A DNA stretch of 6,798 nucleotides, from the NCBI GenBank assembly GCA_944380945.1, contig CALWJG010000087.1:1-6798 (forward strand). Direction: 5' to 3'. Shown piece after piece: positions 5,703-6,798 of this stretch (its first letter is position 1; every line of letters starts with the position of its first letter). The notes under the pieces were generated by a model. That model saw only the letters and a list, made by a program, of their open reading frames with translations. It made no database searches and had not been told where the DNA came from. The position numbers and the translations under genes are program-made. Source of the DNA: an uncultured Agathobaculum sp. (GTDB taxonomy: Bacteria; Bacillota; Clostridia; Oscillospirales; Butyricicoccaceae).

Positions 5703-6233
5703 ATGAAAAAAATCAAAAAGCGCGGGGCGGTCTACGGCGTGATCGCGCTGCTGCTCTGCGCAGCGGTCTACCTCAACTGGAGCTACGCCGGCGCGCCGGG
5801 CGACCTGCTGACCACGGAAAGCGCGTCCGGGGACGGGGCGGCCGAAACCGGCGCGGCCGCGGAAACGGGCGCGGCGGCAGAGGACGATTACTTCGCTTCC
5901 TCGCGGCTGACGCGCGAGCAGGCGCGGGACGAGGCGGTGAGCACGCTCAAGGAGGTATCCGAGAGCGAAAGCGCCGACCAGACCGCAAAGGACGAGGCCG
6001 CGGCGCAGATCTCGTCGCTGGCCGACGACTCGGTCGCGGAGGCGAACATGGAGAGCATGATCCGCGCCAAGGGCTACGCGGACGCGGTGGTCATGATCGG
6101 GGACGACGGGGTCAACGTGGTCGTCGCGGCGCCGGAGGGCGGCCTGCAGGCGGCGGACGTGACCGTCATCAAGGACATCGTGGTCGCCGAGACCGGCATG
6201 ACCGCGGCGCAGGTGCGGATCGTGGAGGCATGA
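5703..6233 (+). CDS. spoIIIAH: Stage III sporulation protein AH, SpoIIQ-binding channel component
   Basis: 176 aa (about 218 in B. subtilis). A Lys/Arg-rich N-terminus (MKKIKKRG) and one transmembrane helix (about 9-25) are followed by an Ala/Glu/Thr/Gly linker (36-62) and the exported domain. The diagnostic motif DDYFASSRLTREQARDEAVS (61-80) continuing into TLKEV is classic SpoIIIAH. The C-terminal part KGYADAVVMIGDDGVNVVVA (113-132) continues to AAQVRIVEA in the ring-building fold. In B. subtilis this domain binds forespore SpoIIQ across the intermembrane space, joining the two halves of the channel. No spoIIQ is in the window. The linker holds a tandem repeat (5844-5879). It is the last gene of the operon, and no convincing terminator follows it. 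Confidence 0.97.
   Translation: MKKIKKRGAVYGVIALLLCAAVYLNWSYAGAPGDLLTTESASGDGAAETGAAAETGAAAEDDYFASSRLTREQARDEAVSTLKEVSESESADQTAKDEAAAQISSLADDSVAEANMESMIRAKGYADAVVMIGDDGVNVVVAAPEGGLQAADVTVIKDIVVAETGMTAAQVRIVEA
5844..5879 (+). repeat. Tandem 18-bp repeat in the spoIIIAH linker
   Basis: Two adjacent 18-bp units (5844-5861 and 5862-5879) encode ETGAAA twice (residues 48-59), followed by a further E. The units differ only at three third-codon positions, consistent with a duplication in a flexible linker between the membrane helix and the SpoIIQ-binding domain. Confidence 0.8.
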
Positions 6234-6257
6234 CCGCGGCCGGAAACGTATTTTTGC

Positions 6258-6286
6258 TTTGCAATCCGCCGAAACTGTGCTATAAT
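6258..6286 (+). promoter_or_regulatory. Vegetative promoter of the asp23/yqhY gene, extended -10
   Basis: TGCTATAAT (6278-6286) is a consensus extended -10. The -35 is weaker: TTTGCA (6258-6263, 17-nt spacer) or TTGCAA (6259-6264, 16-nt spacer), each 4 of 6. The predicted start is near 6293, giving a leader of about 20 nt. This would make the gene expressible without sporulation sigma factors, despite following spoIIIAH by only 78 nt. Confidence 0.82.
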
Positions 6287-6294
6287 CCCTTTAT

Positions 6295-6301
6295 AAAGGA
6301 G
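6295..6301 (+). promoter_or_regulatory. asp23/yqhY ribosome binding site
   Basis: AAAGGAG sits 10 nt before the ATG at 6312 but only 1 nt before the in-frame GTG at 6303, so the ATG is the supported start. Confidence 0.85.
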
Positions 6302-6311
6302 CGTGAACACA

Positions 6312-6734
6312 ATGGCGGATCATAAAGAGTATTGGTCGACCGAGAGCGATCAGGGTTCCATCCGGATCTCGGAGGACGTTGTCGCGTCGATCGCGGCGCT
6401 GGCCGCATCCGAAACGGGCGGCGTCAGCGGCCTGTATTCGACGCTGACGAGCGACATCGTCAATTTCCTGAGCAAGAAGAACCAGTCCAAGGGCGTGCGC
6501 ATCGAGCTGGGCGAGGGGGATACGGTCAAGATCGAGATCGGCTTCCTTGCGCTGTTCGGCCACAATATCTGCGAGGTCGCCCGTCAGGTGCAGGACAACG
6601 TCAAGTCCGCGGTCGAATCCATGACCGGCCTGAAGGTGACCGAGGTCAACATCCACGTCGGCGGCGTGACGTTCGCGCCCGCGCCCGCAGCGGCGGAGGA
6701 GGAAAAGGCCCCGGCCGAGCCCGCGGAGGAATAA
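6312..6734 (+). CDS. Asp23/Gls24 family envelope-stress-response protein, YqhY-like
   Basis: 140 aa. The family core covers about residues 15-120: GSIRISEDVVASIAALAASE (15-34) and TGGVSGLYS, then VRIELGEGDTVKIEIGFLAL (62-81), FGHNICEVARQVQDNVKSAV (82-101) and ESMTGLKVTEVNIHVGGV, the closing family motif. A low-complexity acidic Ala/Pro/Glu tail (121-140) follows. There are no signal peptide or membrane helices, so it is cytosolic. The exact biochemical role is not settled. In B. subtilis the relative YqhY is encoded beside accBC and linked genetically to acetyl-CoA carboxylase control; in staphylococci Asp23 associates with the membrane through a partner. Location after spoIIIAH supports the YqhY branch, which is an inference. 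It has its own promoter and terminator. Confidence 0.92.
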   Translation: MADHKEYWSTESDQGSIRISEDVVASIAALAASETGGVSGLYSTLTSDIVNFLSKKNQSKGVRIELGEGDTVKIEIGFLALFGHNICEVARQVQDNVKSAVESMTGLKVTEVNIHVGGVTFAPAPAAAEEEKAPAEPAEE

Positions 6735-6764
6735 CCGCCGGCCGGCGCGAAAGACGCAAAAGCA

Positions 6765-6798
6765 AAAAGGGTATGCCCCAAATCGGGCATACCCTTTT
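6765..6798 (+). terminator. Strong intrinsic terminator after asp23/yqhY, cut by the window end
   Basis: A perfect 10-bp stem GGGTATGCCC (6769-6778) / GGGCATACCC (6785-6794) with a 6-nt loop (6779-6784) is extended by AAAA (6765-6768) pairing with TTTT (6795-6798), 14 bp in all. The U tract reaches the last base, so its full length is unknown. The A tract on the 5' side means it could also stop transcription arriving on the minus strand. Confidence 0.92.

Noticed and set aside
6303..6311. GTG at 6303 as an alternative start for the Asp23-family protein (MNTMADH)
   Set aside because: It is only 1 nt after the Shine-Dalgarno; the ATG at 6312 has workable 10-nt spacing.
1..6798. Search for a defence, mobile or otherwise undescribed system
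   Set aside because: Every region is accounted for by aroF with its leader, the eight spoIIIA genes and asp23. No gap over 300 bases lacks an explained function, and composition is uniform.

Overview
The window is GC-rich DNA (about two thirds G+C by eye). It carries a divergent pair of transcription units typical of a spore-forming Firmicute, most likely a high-GC member of the Clostridia. That placement is an inference from three things: a complete spoIIIA sporulation operon, a T-box riboswitch, and the link between spoIIIA and an Asp23/YqhY gene. No mobile element, CRISPR array, rRNA or tRNA is visible. The long antisense ORFs are by-products of GC-biased codon use.

Left unit, minus strand (18-1422). 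aroF encodes a 338-aa DAHP synthase, the first step of aromatic amino-acid synthesis. Its roughly 350-nt leader holds a well-formed T-box riboswitch, read here as tRNA-Phe responsive: candidate specifier UUC, and TGGT in the T-box bulge matching an A discriminator base. The leader ends in an intrinsic terminator. It is driven by a promoter that matches the housekeeping consensus exactly (TTGACA, 17 bp, TATAAT).

Middle unit, plus strand (1499-6233). All eight genes spoIIIAA to spoIIIAH are present in canonical order. They encode the mother-cell half of the feeding-tube or channel complex (the A-Q complex with forespore SpoIIQ) that keeps the engulfed forespore active. A strong candidate sigma-E promoter lies just before spoIIIAA. 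The genes are tightly coupled: AA/AB overlap by 13 nt, AC/AD by 4 nt with a TTG start, and AE/AF and AF/AG by ATGA overlaps. AB/AC, AD/AE and AG/AH have short gaps with clear ribosome binding sites.

Right unit, plus strand (6258-6798). A 140-aa Asp23/Gls24 (YqhY-like) protein has its own extended -10 promoter and a strong hairpin terminator at the window edge. In Bacillus subtilis the accB-accC genes lie between spoIIIAH and yqhY; here the two genes are directly adjacent.

I found no undescribed system. The points most worth a second look are regulatory: the aroF T-box specificity, the very short predicted spoIIIAA leader, the palindrome over the asp23 ribosome binding site, and the missing accBC pair.
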